Shown: positions 42,388-54,348 of the stretch, piece after piece
Layout: the number at the start of each line of letters is the position of its first letter
Position numbering within the stretch: the first letter of the stretch is position 1
Origin: Monodelphis domestica
Taxonomy: Eukaryota; Chordata; Mammalia; Didelphimorphia; Didelphidae
Reading direction: 5' to 3'
Assembly (NCBI RefSeq): GCF_027887165.1
Contig: NC_077232.1
Location: 12,621,255 to 12,685,254 of the forward strand
DNA length: 64,000 bases
Made by a program: the position numbers and the translations under genes
The notes under the pieces: model-generated
Told to the model about the DNA's origin: nothing
Seen by the model: only the letters and a program-made list of their open reading frames with translations
Databases searched by the model: none

Positions 42388-45300
42388 TCACTCCTTGGCC
42401 ACCGGGCGCTGCGGGGGCTGCTTTTGCAGCAGCGCCAGCGTGTCCCGCTTCTCGATGCGACGCAGCTGCTTTTTCTTGGCTCGCTTCAGCTTGGCAGGAT
42501 TCCGGATCTGGAGGCGGAAAGAAAAGGGAAACGGTCCTTCCGGCCCAGCTTCTTCCCCCTTCCCCAACCCCGAGATCCCGGCACAGGGTCCCGCTCCCCC
42601 CCAGCTGCCTCCCCCACGCGGGCTGGGGCTCCTGGGCACTCACCACTTGGACGATCTCGGCCTTCCGCTCGTTCTCCAGGCGCCTCTTCAGGTTCTCCGC
42701 TCGCCGCCTCTTCTTATCCTGCAGGAGGAGGCAGCGGGGTCCTGAGTGCCCCTCTGCTGGCACCCTGGGCTCAGCCCCCTCTCAGCATTAACAATCCAGA
42801 CCTTTTCATCCAGATTCTGGGGTCCCAAGGGATCTCGGAGCTCCCATAATCCCGTGTTTCCCTTGAATTTGATTAAGGTCCAAGAGCTGACACTGGCCAA
42901 AGGCAAGATTCCTAAGTCTTGGCCTACAGTCGGCTGGGACTGGAAAGAGTGCTAGACCCGAGTTCAAATCTAGTCTGGGATAATTCCAACAGTGACCTAA
43001 GATGCCTTAGTTTCCCCATCTGTATAATGGGAATGGGGGGGCCCCTGGGCCTGTCTGTTCCAGGGCAGGGTGGGGGAGGAGGGAAGAGGCTTCCCAGAGG
43101 AGAGGCAGGGTTGTCAGGGAAAGATCAGGGCCATGAAGGGGTGGTGGTGGTGGTGGGGATGAGGCTGAGCACCCTGGAGGCCCAGAGGGAGGAAACCCAG
43201 GCTGGAAGCCTCCTGGTTGTGCAGAGTGAGAGCAGTGGTCAGTGCTCAGGGCCATCTCTGGCCTTCCCGGTGACCATGCCCAGCCCATGGCCCTGTGACA
43301 GCGGAGCCCGATGGTCAGAGAAATGAGGGGACCACACAGAGCCCTCAGCCCACCTGGGGCTGCCCCGGGCACTTCATCATCCTCAGAAGGGATCCCTCAT
43401 TTCAACCCCCAGGTTTTAGGAAGAGAAAATGGCCACGGCCATGGGAGCAGGACCTGGCCGGACCCAGGGTCAAATCTTACCCCACCACTCACACTCACTC
43501 ACTCACTGCTGGACCTCGGGTGAGCCCTCTGGCTCTGCCACTCTAAGCCCAGTTTGGTTTCTGGCCCTGTCCATACTTCCTTCAGCCTCAGTCGTTGTAA
43601 AAATGGGGATCCTCTGAGCACAGCCGGGGTTTCCTTTAAATATTCCAGGGCCCAGGATGACCTGGGAACTCACTGGTCCTGTTCTAAGTGGGGCTGTAGT
43701 GGCCCAGGGAGGACACATGGGGCCTTAAGAAGGCCAATGCCACCATGGGCAGCGCTTCTGGGACAGAAGAGTTGGGGGGGGGCCCAGATCTGGCCCCCCA
43801 CCCAGAGTGCCAGACTCCAGGATGAAGAATGAGGAAGAGGAAGGGGTCCCAGGCACAGGGCGGAAGTGGCTGGGGAGGCTGGGGGAGGGACAAGTGGTCT
43901 CAGGAACTGGGGGCTCCCTGTGCCTGGCAGGCCGCTCTGGTCAGCCCAAGCCCTGCCAGATGCTGGCCCCATGAGACCCTGGTGAAGTCACTCAAATTCC
44001 TCCACACCAGCCCTGTCCCCATAAAATTAGAAAATTCCCCACAGGCCGGGCTTAAAGGGACTTTGTGTCATTTATTATGCATTTTGTGTCATAATAAAAG
44101 AAGATGAAAAATAAAGAAAGCTTCCAGAGTGGGGCGAAGACCCTCGGGCAAAGGCCTCTTCTACAGAGAAGCCTGAGGACCAGGTGGGGAAGACTGGCCC
44201 GTGTGGCCTTTGTGGCCAGACTCTGCTGTCTCCCCCCCCCAAAAAACCCTGTCATCACCATCATCTTCATCATGGGATTCCCAGGTCTGCTGCCCTCTGC
44301 AGCCCCTGAGGCAGATCCTGGGCTTCTGGTCATGTTTCCCTGGCACAGGCAGTGGGGCTGCCATCCACATTTAAAGTCCAGCTCTGGGACTGCCTCCTCC
44401 AGGAAGGTGACCCTGGTTGCCACCCCTCCAACTGGAAGTCCTGGCATCTCCCTCCCAGATTTTAGGTTCTCAGAAGGGAGGAGCCTCCTGGTAACCCCCC
44501 TGCTTATCCCCTCATTCCCTCTCACCTCTTTGCGCCTTTGCTTCTCCTCCTCCAGGTGTCGGGCAAAATCCTTGGCCAGCTTCCTCTCTTGCCGCTCCTT
44601 CATCTTGCGTTCCCAGGATGTCTTCAGTGGCTTGTCCTGTACCATCTGGGAGAACCTGGGGGGAGAGGGGGGTGGATCCCCTGTGAGAGCTCTGTAGCCT
44701 CCAAATTCTCACGATGTGGTCCAGCAGCAGGTGGACAAGCTGCCTTTGGGGCCTCTGAGACAGAAGTTCTGCCCAGAAGGGGCTTACAGTGGGGGGTAGG
44801 CCCCCCCCCCCCATGTATCTTTTGGTTAATCTGCCCTTCTCAACCTGGTCAGCTCCCACATCTCCAGGATGAGAAGGGCATTTAGAGATCCCAGGCCCAA
44901 CCACCCTGACTTTACAGAAGGGGAGACTGAGGCTGCGGTGTGACTGGTATGGGGGCAGGCTGCCCACATAAAGCTGCCCAAAGTTGGGCACAGAGCAGTG
45001 GTTGCAGGAGCAGAGAAATCTCTGGTGGCCCTCGCTGGCTCCCAAGAACCCCAAGGCAGATGGGGTCTCAGTGGCCCTTCCCCCCTTTCCCTTACCTCTT
45101 CTTTTTGGGATCCTTCCACACTCGGCCAGACTTGGGCTTCCCTTTGGGGATTACTGGCACTTCCTTTGGCTTGGGCTTCTTGGGTGCTGAGGTGGGTGAG
45201 GGGGAGCCACCCCGCTTCTTGGTTTTGGGGGCCAGGTTCTCTGCAGCACCATCCTGAGGCAGTGCTCCCGATTTCGGGATCACTGGCTCAGGCTGACCCA

Positions 45301-45946
45301 AGGAACTCTCTGTGCCAGGCTCTGGTTGTCCTTTCTGGGACCCTGATCCCTTGTCTCTTGGACTTTGGGGGGATGCTGGGCTGGCTTCTGGAGGTGGTCT
45401 GGAGAACGGCTCCCCTCCCGAGCCTTGAGCCTCAAGTGTCTTAGGGGACCCCAGGCGGGGCTTCTTGGGGCTTTGGGATGATTCCGGGCCGTGTCTCTTC
45501 TCATCTGGGGTGCCCCTGGCTTGCTGATTCTGCTGTCTCTTGGGGGTCCCCAGACCGGGCTGCGGGTGATTCCGCGGGGACCCCGGGAGCTGATCCTTTC
45601 TCCTGGCGGATCCCAAGTCCTTGTTCTTATTCTTAGGGGACCCAAGGAAGGGCCCTGACTGATTCTGAGGGGATTTTGGCCCCCGGGCCTGTCTCTGAGG
45701 AGAGCCCAAGTCATCAGCCCTCTTCTTGGGGGTCCCCACGTCCAGACTCTGACTCTTGGGGATCCCCGGGCCCTCCTCGCCCTCTCCCGTCGCCGTCTCC
45801 GGCACCGGCTCTAAAGCGGCCTCGGTCTTGGACCCCAGGAGAGCGCGCCGGGCTTTGCGGGGCCCCCGGGACGGCGTGGCCGGAGTCGCAGGGCTTTCGG
45901 CCTCCAACCCTTCCAGGCGCCGGCTTCTCCTCCGGGGCGTCTCCAT
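42388..45946 (-). CDS. CCDC86: Coiled-coil domain protein 86 (cyclon), 4 coding exons
   Basis: CCDC86 is a nuclear/nucleolar, IL-3-inducible coiled-coil protein, related at its C-terminus to yeast Cgr1 (rRNA processing), and found on mitotic chromosomes. Exons (high to low) are 45946-45096, 44655-44526, 42718-42644 and 42507-42388. Introns are GT-AG and the total is 1176 bases, or 391 aa (human about 360). The start [13 protein letters not shown] matches human MDTPLRRSRRLGG. Exon 1 encodes a disordered, basic region with many SP/TP sites in LGSPK-like repeats spaced about 13 residues apart. The C-terminal 125 residues, from [16 protein letters not shown] onward, are the conserved Cgr1-like coiled coil ([40 protein letters not shown]) ending [11 protein letters not shown]. 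Exon 1 is longer than in human because the repeat region is expanded. The gene looks intact. Confidence 0.96.
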
Positions 45947-46260
45947 CTCCTCCAGGGGCCAAGCAGAGTCGAGCCGAGACCACCAGAACCCGATCCACGT
46001 GGAGCTGCCGGGTTCTGTGGATGTCGGCGCGCCCAAGACGTCACAGACCAGCGACCCGCCGAGGGAGGGCCGGGAGGCGTGTTCTGCGAGCGGCCATATT
46101 GGTGAGGGCAGACCTAGAGGCCGCGCTTTCCTGGAGCATGCGCTTTGCTGCCATTCTCTGACCAGTGCTTTTGCGCTTGCGTCCAAGCCACCCGTAGGAA
46201 CAGCGCAGACCCGGATGGTGCAGCGCGGCAACTCCCCGGAACGGATCCTATCCTCCCAGG
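45700..46260 (-). promoter_or_regulatory. CCDC86: CpG-rich CCDC86 promoter region
   Basis: The CpG-dense block covers the start of exon 1 and about 300 bases upstream. There is no TATA box. A YY1-like GCGGCCATATTGG lies at about 46090-46102 and an NRF1-like GCATGCGC at 46136-46143. The transcription start probably lies between 45960 and 46130. Confidence 0.65.
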
Positions 46261-46279
46261 AACGGATCCTATCCTCCCG
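46239..46279. repeat. 20-bp tandem duplication near CCDC86 promoter
   Basis: The block ggaacggatcctatcctccc occurs twice in a row (second copy followed by gggaaaac), about 300 bases upstream of the CCDC86 start codon. Confidence 0.85.
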
Positions 46280-46369
46280 GGAAAACAGTGGTGTTTAGAG
46301 ACCATCCAGTCCAAAGGCCTCCTGCAGAGAGAGGCCGTGATACGGCCGTGGCCACACAGCCAGTCAGCC

Positions 46370-46565
46370 AACATGCACTCTTTGTGTTCCTACTGTGTGC
46401 CAAGCAACGCGGCAGATAAAGCATTCAGTGCACTGTTTAAGCGCCTGCTGTGTGCCAAGCTACGCGCCAGATAAAGCATTTCCCTGAGGATACAAAGAAA
46501 AAGGGAAAGTAGCCCTCTGGAAGCCTCCATTCTTTTAAGAAGTTGGAAACAAGGCTAGTAAATGA
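46370..46565 (+). repeat. Ancient dispersed repeat (family A) with internal duplication
   Basis: The segment 'ctgtgtgccaagc.acgcg.cagataaagcatt' is present twice about 55 bases apart inside one family A copy. This is a local tandem duplication. Confidence 0.5.
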
Positions 46566-46569
46566 GTAA

Positions 46570-47370
46570 ACACAAAGGATTTGGGAAGACCAGTCGTAGG
46601 GGGTGGGGGTGGGGGTGAAGGAGGAGAGGAAAGGCGTTACGGGGTTCTGGAGTGGGTGGAACTTTGGAGGAAATTAAGGCGGAAGTGGAGAGGGAGTGTA
46701 TGGAGGGATTGTGCAGAGATCTGCAGGTCGAGGATGCTGGCGAAGGAACAAATTGGGGAGAAAAGTAGAAGGAGGCAGGAGGAGCAGAGAAGATAAACCT
46801 CCCCTATCCCGGTTTTGCCTCCACCTAGCCCAGCGGACTACTTTCCCTTTTTTACCTCCCTGAGATTTTCCATTGGCATCCTTCCCTCCCTAGGAGAACC
46901 ATCCCTAATAATAAAGAATATGCAGGAAGACATTTAAAGGTCAATAAAGTAACCAAAGGCTGAGTTTGTCTGCAGTGCCCACCTCTGTGGTCCTCACCTG
47001 TGCCAGGAAGGAAAGCCTCCATCTCCCGCCTCTTCCAAGCCTTCTTTGGTCACAACAGCATGGAAATGAAAATAGATTCAAAAGCACCTGCGCTGTGGGC
47101 AGGAGAGCAGAGGCTGGGAGTTAGGAGACTCTGTTTACCTCTATGTCTCCTGCCTTTTTTGTGCCATCATTTTGCATTCAGTGATGATGACTTTTATTTA
47201 TTTTGATAATAATTTTAGGGTTTTTTTTTGCAATTTTGAAACTGACAAACACTGACAAATTCCCATGAACACCAAAAACAAACAAACAACAGGAAGAAAA
47301 AATAGTGCATTGCTATTTATGGTGTTACATACAATAATAGAAAGTATATAGAAGTATTTAGGGCTGTATG
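46570..47370. other. Intergenic DNA, no gene recognised
   Basis: Composition shifts from GC-rich to AT-rich here. A short T-rich and A-rich stretch near 47215-47300 may be an undetermined repeat. Confidence 0.4.
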
Positions 47371-47960
47371 GGGTGCTCAGGGAGGAGTAATATCTTTGGT
47401 ATGGAAGGCTTGTCGTGCCCTCCTAGGGCAGCTCTCCAGCCTTTGATCCTCACCTGACACCCAGCTCTCACTTGTGGCTCCCAGTAGCTGATAGCACGCA
47501 ACAGCGGCCACACCCTGGGCAATGGCTTCGACAGGCCGGCCAAACCTTGTGAGGGTAGTCATTGGGTCATTGTGGACCCCTGGTGAACTAAGGCTTTGCT
47601 CACCCAGCATGTGAAGACTGCTTTGGCTGAACAGACGGAAGAAACCAATAAGAAGGTTCAACGGCTGAGATGGCGATACAGAAAGGCACTGTGGAGTGCT
47701 TAGGGCGTGTTGGAGCACAAAAGACAACACAGCCATCCAATGCAGCTGAGGAAGTCTCCAGGTGTAATGACTTTTCGTGCCACTGGACCCAGGCTTCCAA
47801 CACCGAGAGAGTGGGACTGTCTCTGTGCATCGACTTTTCCACTTAAATCTTCATGCACAAGTGTCTTTGTGCACAAAAACACACAAAGACAATCGTCATC
47901 CTCTGTTACCGAGAGACTACTACTACTAGAAGTATTTAATAAATTCAGCCCCTTGGTTTA
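47370..47960. repeat. Probable LINE (RTE-like?) fragment
   Basis: The right part ('aagacaatcgtcatcctctg', 'ttaccgagagactactact') has the look of a marsupial non-LTR retroposon end. The left part is not recognised. Family assignment is weak. Confidence 0.3.
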
Positions 47961-48074
47961 AAAGCTCTTCTGCTTGTCTGTGTCTCCTGCATTGTCTACT
48001 CCTCTCATGTACATTTAAACAGAACAAAACAAAAATCCTGCCTTGTCTTAGACTTGCTATTGATTCATGTAAAG

Positions 48075-48205
48075 AGTAGTAAGACTTCGTCAAATGACTT
48101 GACCAGGGTCACAGAAGGAGGAAATGTCTGAGGTAAAATTCAAACCCAGAACTTTCTGACTCGAAGACTGGGTATATTTACTATGCTACCTAGCTGCCCT
48201 TCTCT
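48075..48205 (-). repeat. THER1-type SINE remnant, antisense
   Basis: It contains 'gacttgaccagggtcacaga' and ends 'atgctacctagctgccc', a typical antisense CORE-SINE end. Confidence 0.7.
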
Positions 48206-48326
48206 TATACATTTAAAAACGAAGGTTCCAAGACTCTTTTCCTTCTTTTTTTTTTCAGGTATGGTCATCAGTACTCATCCATCCTCTCTTCATTACATTG
48301 AATTCTTATGGTTTTCAAAATTGTTC

Positions 48327-48476
48327 TTTAAAAAACTTTTTTTAAACCTCTTCCCTTCCATCTTGGAATCCATACTGTGTGCTGGTTCCAAGGCAGAAGA
48401 ACAATAAGGGCTAGGCAATGGGGGTGAAGTGACTTGTCCAGGGTCATATAGCTGGGAAGTGTCTGAGGCTAGATGA
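48327..48476 (-). repeat. tRNA-derived SINE, antisense, truncated
   Basis: It runs from 'tttaaacctcttcccttcca' to 'gtgtctgaggctagatga'. The A-box end is absent. Confidence 0.8.
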
Positions 48477-48479
48477 AAA

Positions 48480-48830
48480 TTGTTTTTCTTTCTAATGTTG
48501 TAGTCATTATTATTGGTCATTCTGGTTCTGCATCAGTTCATGCAGATCTTTCCAGGTTTCTCTGAGTCCATCTCTTCATTTCTCAGGGTATGGTGATATC
48601 CCATTACATTCATAGCCTGCCATTTGCTCAGCTATTCCTCAGCTGAGGTGAGGATGGGAACGGGGGAAACCCTCTGTTTCCTGTTCTTCACTACAACAAT
48701 AAATAAATATTTCTGTGCCTCTGGGCCCTTTTCCTCTTTCTTTGGCCTCTCAGGGGTATAAGCCTGGTGGTGTCAAAGGGCATGGCCATCCCTGGGTCCA
48801 TTCTCTGGAATCCCACGCAGTGGTGAAGAC
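48480..48830 (-). mobile_element. LINE-1 3' fragment, antisense
   Basis: The order 'tgcagatctttccaggtttc', 'gatatcccattacattcata', 'gctcagctattcctcagctg', 'cacagg'-free 'ttcttcactacaac' and 'gtcaaagggcatggcc' is the reverse of the marsupial L1 ORF2 3' end also seen in sense at 1484-2510. Confidence 0.65.
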
Positions 48831-49317
48831 TAAGACAGTTTAACTAGAATGTAGACTGTGAAATGGAGGAATGTGGAATAGATCTGCAACACCCAGGCTG
48901 CTGCAGCGTCTGCTAATAAAAGCAATTGGCTGGAGGAGAGCTTTGCTCTTCTGTCAAGGCAAGACCCTCCTTTTATAATGGTGGATGTGAGATTAGAACA
49001 AGGAATGATCCATTTGGGGAATTGTTCTTAAATGTTCAAGTGCTAACACAGTGACCTGCAATTGAGATGGGAGATAGAGTACTTTGTGTAAATATTTGGG
49101 CATGAAACCAATTTAATAAGCCTTCTTGACTGATCATGGTGGTGCTGTTTCTATAACATCAAGATAAAGGAAAAGTTTAGAGAAAGAAAGAAAGAGTATA
49201 TAGTAGCACCTGCAATAAATAAACCCGGGGAAAGGGAAATTAGGGAAAGAATAGAACTTTTGTAACTTCCCTCTATACTTTCTCCTCATTTCAGGCCTTC
49301 CTTCCTCCCTCCCTCCC

Positions 49318-49620
<303 letters not shown>

Positions 49621-50055
49621 CCTGTCTCTTCCTCTCCCTCTCTTTTCTCTCCCCGGCCTTCTTTTCTCCCTTTATTAGAGGTCTTTGAGCAAACCCTAGA
49701 AGATCACTTGTTGGGAGGGGGGTAGAGAAGGGTGCTTGGCCAGGTAAATGTTGAGCTAAATGGCCTCTGAGATCTCTTCTTTCTTCTCTCCCTCTCCCCC
49801 TCTCTCTTCTTCCCTCTCTTCTTCCTCTCCCTCCCTCCTCTCTCTCATCCCCACTATTCTGCCCTCTGTCTCCCTCTTTCTCTCTGTGTCTCTCCATTCC
49901 CCCCAATTCTGTAAGATCACTGAAGTCATTTCTTTGTAATGCCTCTCCTACTGCTGGCCATATAGTAGCTGCCTAATAAAAAGCTTGCTGATTCATTGAT
50001 TTGCTATCATTTCCCCCTTGGTTCCCTTTCTCATTACTGTAATTAGAAATGAGGT

Positions 50056-50262
50056 ATCTCTGTGGTTCTCAGTGGATTGAGAACCAGGCCTAGAGATGGG
50101 AAGTCCTGGGTTCAAATCTAATGTCAGACACTTCTCAGCTGTGTGACCCTGGGCAAGTCACTTAACCTCCATTGCTTAGCCCTGATCACTCTTCTGCCTT
50201 GGAACCAATACACACAGTATTGATTCCAAGAAGGAAAGTAAGGGTTTTAAAAAAAATAAAGA
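50056..50262 (+). repeat. tRNA-derived SINE, sense
   Basis: It contains 'gagatgggaagtcctgggtt', 'caaatctaatgtcagacact' and 'gattccaagaaggaaagtaa' with an A-rich tail. Confidence 0.83.
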
Positions 50263-51789
50263 AATGGCCTACAAAGATTCCAGGACCAGGTATAATAAAA
50301 TCATAGAAATTAGAACAGGAAAGAATATTAGAATTCTTCCAACTCAACACTATTCTTTTTATAAATGAGGAAACTGAGGCTGAGAGAGGTAAAGGGACTC
50401 GTCCAAGGTAAAACAAGAAGTTGGCAGCAAAGATGTAAAAATAAGATGCAGAGTCACCATTTTCACCATTTCAGTGGCAGTAAGAGAAGGGATGGTTTAC
50501 CTAATGGTGTCTGGTTGGGTGAATAACCGAGACACCTCTTTTCCTGAATTCAAGAATTCTACCTGTTCACGCTTACCCTTGCAACTTGCAAAGTCCCTCA
50601 TCTTTCACTGAATTAGAAATTAGATTCCCTACTATTGTATTGTTTCCTCTTTATTCATTGGCCACATCTTGGTTTAACTTTGGGTAGAACTGGCTCTTTA
50701 TCGAGACAAAAGACTTGGTCTTCCAAGGCTTGGTAAATGAGGTTTGACTGTGCTGTCTGGACTTTAAGGAAAATTTCCTTTGGTGGTTAAGTGGATTATG
50801 GTTGCAGTTAACCTTTGAGATTATAGTTGCAAGTAGGGACAAGAAACTCATAAGAATTCTAGCTAGCTCCAGAGCAACCTGTGACAGGCTTGTAGCCAAC
50901 TCCATCGTGACTGAACATTCACACGCATCCTTCAGCCACATCCTGCATGTTTCAGCCCACTCTAACCTTAAGTGGTTTCAGTAAAAAACATCTGAATACC
51001 TTAAGAACAAAGCCAGAGCACACACGTAACCCCTGCTACTTTCGGTCCCTCCCAAGGTGCCATCACTGGGTCTCCTGTAAGTAAATCCCTTTATAAAACT
51101 GGCTTCTTTTGCTATTTCCCTGCATCATGAGTGGATTCAACCAGGTCCTTTGGTGTCCCAATCCACAGCGCATTCCTGTTGGGCCTCTGCAGGTTTTCTC
51201 GGGGTGAGCTGATGTGAGAAAATAGTGAGAGAATGGACAGTAAGTGGTTAATTGTAGGACCTGAGTGAACCACCCTGACTCAATTCTGGAGCTCGCTCAT
51301 TTCCCTTTTTATTCAATTATGGGCCTCGTCCAAATTCCGCCTCCTAAGAAAAGTTTATTCAATTGTGGGAACTGGGAGGAAACCTTATTGCATTGTTTGA
51401 GCCCAGCCCTTTATGGCAGGGAAACTGGACCATCCGTACCTGCTGTTTAGAGACTCCTAATCCAGGGCTTGTTATACTGACCAGAGCTGAAGATTGAAGC
51501 AAGGAACTTTCTCATTATTGTACGCCTCAAGCAACCCATATGTCTTATCTGAAAACTGGCTCCGTATCAAACAATTTCCACAGTCCTTTGATTGTTTAAA
51601 GATACTTGGGGAGGAGCGAGACACCTCTTTTCCTGAATTCAGAGAACTGTACCTGTTCACTCTCACCCTTGCAACTTGGAAAGTCCCTCAGCTTTCATTG
51701 AATTAGAAATTAGATAACTTACTGTTGTATTGTTTCCTTTTAATTCATTGCCTTATTTGATTAACTTTTAAAAACATGTATAAAAAGTC

Positions 51790-51995
51790 TTGGGGGAAGC
51801 TGGGTAGCTCAGTGGATTGAGAGCCAGGCCTAGAGATGGGACGTCCTGGGTTCAAATCTGGCCTCAGACACTTCCCAGCTGTGTGACCCTGGACAAGTCA
51901 CTTAACCCCCATAGCCTAGCCCTCACTGCTCTTCTGCCTTGAATCCAATACACAGTATTATTTCTAAGATCAAAGGTCAGGGTTGAAAAAAAAGG
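51790..51995 (+). repeat. tRNA-derived SINE, sense
   Basis: It starts 'gaagctgggtagctcagtgg' and ends 'aaaggtcagggttg' with a poly-A of eight. Short flanking repeats, aaaagtctt and aaaaggtctt, are similar. Confidence 0.87.
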
Positions 51996-52131
51996 TCTTT
52001 CTCCTTCTGTATTCTGGGTCTAGCCTTAAATTGAGGAAGGGATCCGATCCCAATTTATTAGGCAATAGACATGTTGCTTAATTAAATAGATATGCTCAAA
52101 AGACCAAACCTTTATTTCTTCTGTGATTTCA

Positions 52132-52313
52132 TCTTTTTTTTAACCTTTTTCTTTTGCCTTAATGTTAATTCAAAAACAGAAGAATGACAAGAGCTGGGTA
52201 ATTGGGGTTAAGAGACTTGCCCAGGGTCACCCAGCTGGGAAGTATCTGAGGCCACATTTGAATGTAGGTGCTCCCATGTCTAGCACTCTATCCTCTGGTC
52301 TACCTAGCTGTCC
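52132..52313 (-). repeat. tRNA-derived SINE, antisense, diverged
   Basis: It contains 'acttgcccagggtcacccag' and ends 'tctggtctacctagctgtcc'. The 3' part is more diverged than in its neighbours. Confidence 0.75.
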
Positions 52314-53428
52314 ATGTCTTTTCATCTTTTGAGGAAAGGTTTCCTTCCTCTGCTCAATGGGAAGGTAGTTAGTAGTGCTGGGGTCAGAGGGTCAGTGTTT
52401 TATGGAGTCCAAGTCTCATCCTCTGTGTTCTTGGTCATGTTTGGTGCCTTCCTCGGTGGTCAAGATAGGGTAGACTTATGGGAACTTTTTCCTGTGAGAG
52501 TTGAGTTGTGTTAAGTCAAGTTGTTCTGAAGCAATTCCCCACTGCTGTTAGCCAGTGTCTGAGAGCTACAAACACAATACTCCAATTTTGTTGCCAGCTC
52601 AGGAGTCACAAGGCCCCTCAGAACAGGTCTTGGGAATCTGTCAGACCATTCAGTTGGCTGGGCTGGCTTTTGAGAGGACCACAGTTCTGATTGAGTGAAG
52701 AAACCAACAATGATGATTGATTCTTATCTCCTTTTCTATTGGCACGTAGTTTCCTTGAGTGGTTTACCCACTTGTTACATAAAAGGATGTTACTGTCTCG
52801 AAGATTTACTGGTGATTCAGGTAGGGCCACACTATCAGACAGCAGAATTGACCCTGGACTTATCTTATGATCACTTTTCAGAGATGGGTGTGTGTAATGG
52901 GGTTTAGGAATGGAAAATGAATGACTAGAACTCGTCTTGTTGCATTGCTTTAGGTACTAGGAGTTTCTGTATTATCTCTTTAGAGTAATGGGCATAAAGA
53001 CTTTGAATTCAGAAGACCTGAAGTGGGGAGACCAAACTGATGGCCTTGGTGCTGTGTCCTTCAGCTGATTCTAAATCAACTTCTATGCTTCAAGGTAGGC
53101 TTCTCATGGAACGTGAGAAAAATAAAATAATTTCTCATGTTAATAAAGTCTTGGGGGACACAATGCAGCACACTGGCCATTGCAGGATCCCAGATGGGAC
53201 TATAACAAATCTAATTATTTTGTTGTAGGGAGGCCATTCTAACTGCTATGAGAGAGTGCTCTGAAAAGACAGATAAATGGACAGAATTTGAAAAACTTAA
53301 GCAAAAAGATGATGAGACACCCTCCAGATTCATGGATAGACTCATTGAGTTTGGGGGTCAGTACCTAGATTTTGATCTTTCTAAAGAAAATGGCATAAGG
53401 CAAATTAGAAGATACTTTGTCAATAACT

Positions 53429-53610
53429 TTTTTTTAAACCCTTACCTTCCATATTGACTCCAAGGCAAAAGAGTGGTAAGGGCTAGGCAATGGGGGTCAA
53501 GTGACTTGCCCAGGGTCACACAGCTGGGAAGTGTCTGAGGCCGGATTTGAACCTAGGACCTCCCATCTCTAGGCCTGGCTCTCAATCCACTGAGCTACCC
53601 AGCTGCCCCC
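53429..53610 (-). repeat. tRNA-derived SINE inserted in ERV gag fossil
   Basis: It is flanked by a perfect 12-bp direct repeat, ttgtcaataact, at 53417-53428 and 53611-53622. The retroviral sequence continues on both sides, so the SINE is the younger insertion. Confidence 0.93.
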
Positions 53611-54144
53611 TTGTCAATAACTCTTGCAAAGTGATCAGGGATTATTTTAGAACTCATTGCTCAAGGTGGTCTGAGATGGATCTTGATGAATTGAGAAAAA
53701 CTGCTGTTTATGTTTCAAAAGGCAACAAAGAAAAAGAGGAAGAGACTAATGATTTTATGGGAACAATTAGGAAAGAATTGAAATATTTAAGAAATAGGAT
53801 TGATAAACAGGAAAAAGGACATGATACTCAACCAATGGCACTTGTTCCTCTCCCAGAATCTAACTGTCAATCCATTACCTGCCTCTTCTGTGTTCCATAA
53901 AAGGAACTGATGGAGTCTGAATGCAGATTGAAGCACACCCTTCTTCACTTTATTTCCTCCATGAATTTTCTCTAGTGTAAGTGATTTGTATCTTCTTTCA
54001 CAACATATGAATGTGGAAATATATTTTGTACAATCACACATGTACAACCTATATCATATTACCTGTGGTCTTGAGGATGGGAAAGGAGTGGGAAGGAGGT
54101 AGAGAACATGGATCACAAAAAGTCAGAAAATGATGATGATGATT

Positions 54145-54348
54145 ATTTTTAAAAAACCCTTACTTTCTGCCTTGGAATCAATACTGTGTATTGGTTCCAA
54201 GGGAGAAGAGTGGTAAAGGCTAGGCAATGAGGGTTAAGTGACTTGCCCAGAGTCACCCAACTAGGAAGTGTCTGAGGCCAGATTTGAACCCAGGACCTCC
54301 TATCTCTTGGCTTGACTCTCAATCCACTGAGCTACCTAGCTGCCCCCC
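54145..54348 (-). repeat. tRNA-derived SINE, antisense
   Basis: It is full length, from 'aaaaaacccttactttctgc' to 'gagctacctagctgcccccc'. Confidence 0.87.

Larger units (their letters stand above)
50500..54060 (+). mobile_element. Endogenous-retrovirus-derived region (fossil)
   Basis: A gag-like fossil lies at about 53236-53416 and 53623-53900, with capsid-like signature DETPSRFMDRLIE. It resembles the capsid of class I (gamma-like) elements. Upstream, two related blocks of about 138 bases at 50528-50665 and 51618-51757 could be LTR or leader remnants. A TATAAA with promoter-like surroundings sits near 51091. Three SINEs have inserted (51790, 52132 and 53429). It is clearly broken and incomplete: no pol or env is recognised and there are multiple breaks. 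Age: old, predating the SINE insertions. The outer limits are uncertain. Confidence 0.5.
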
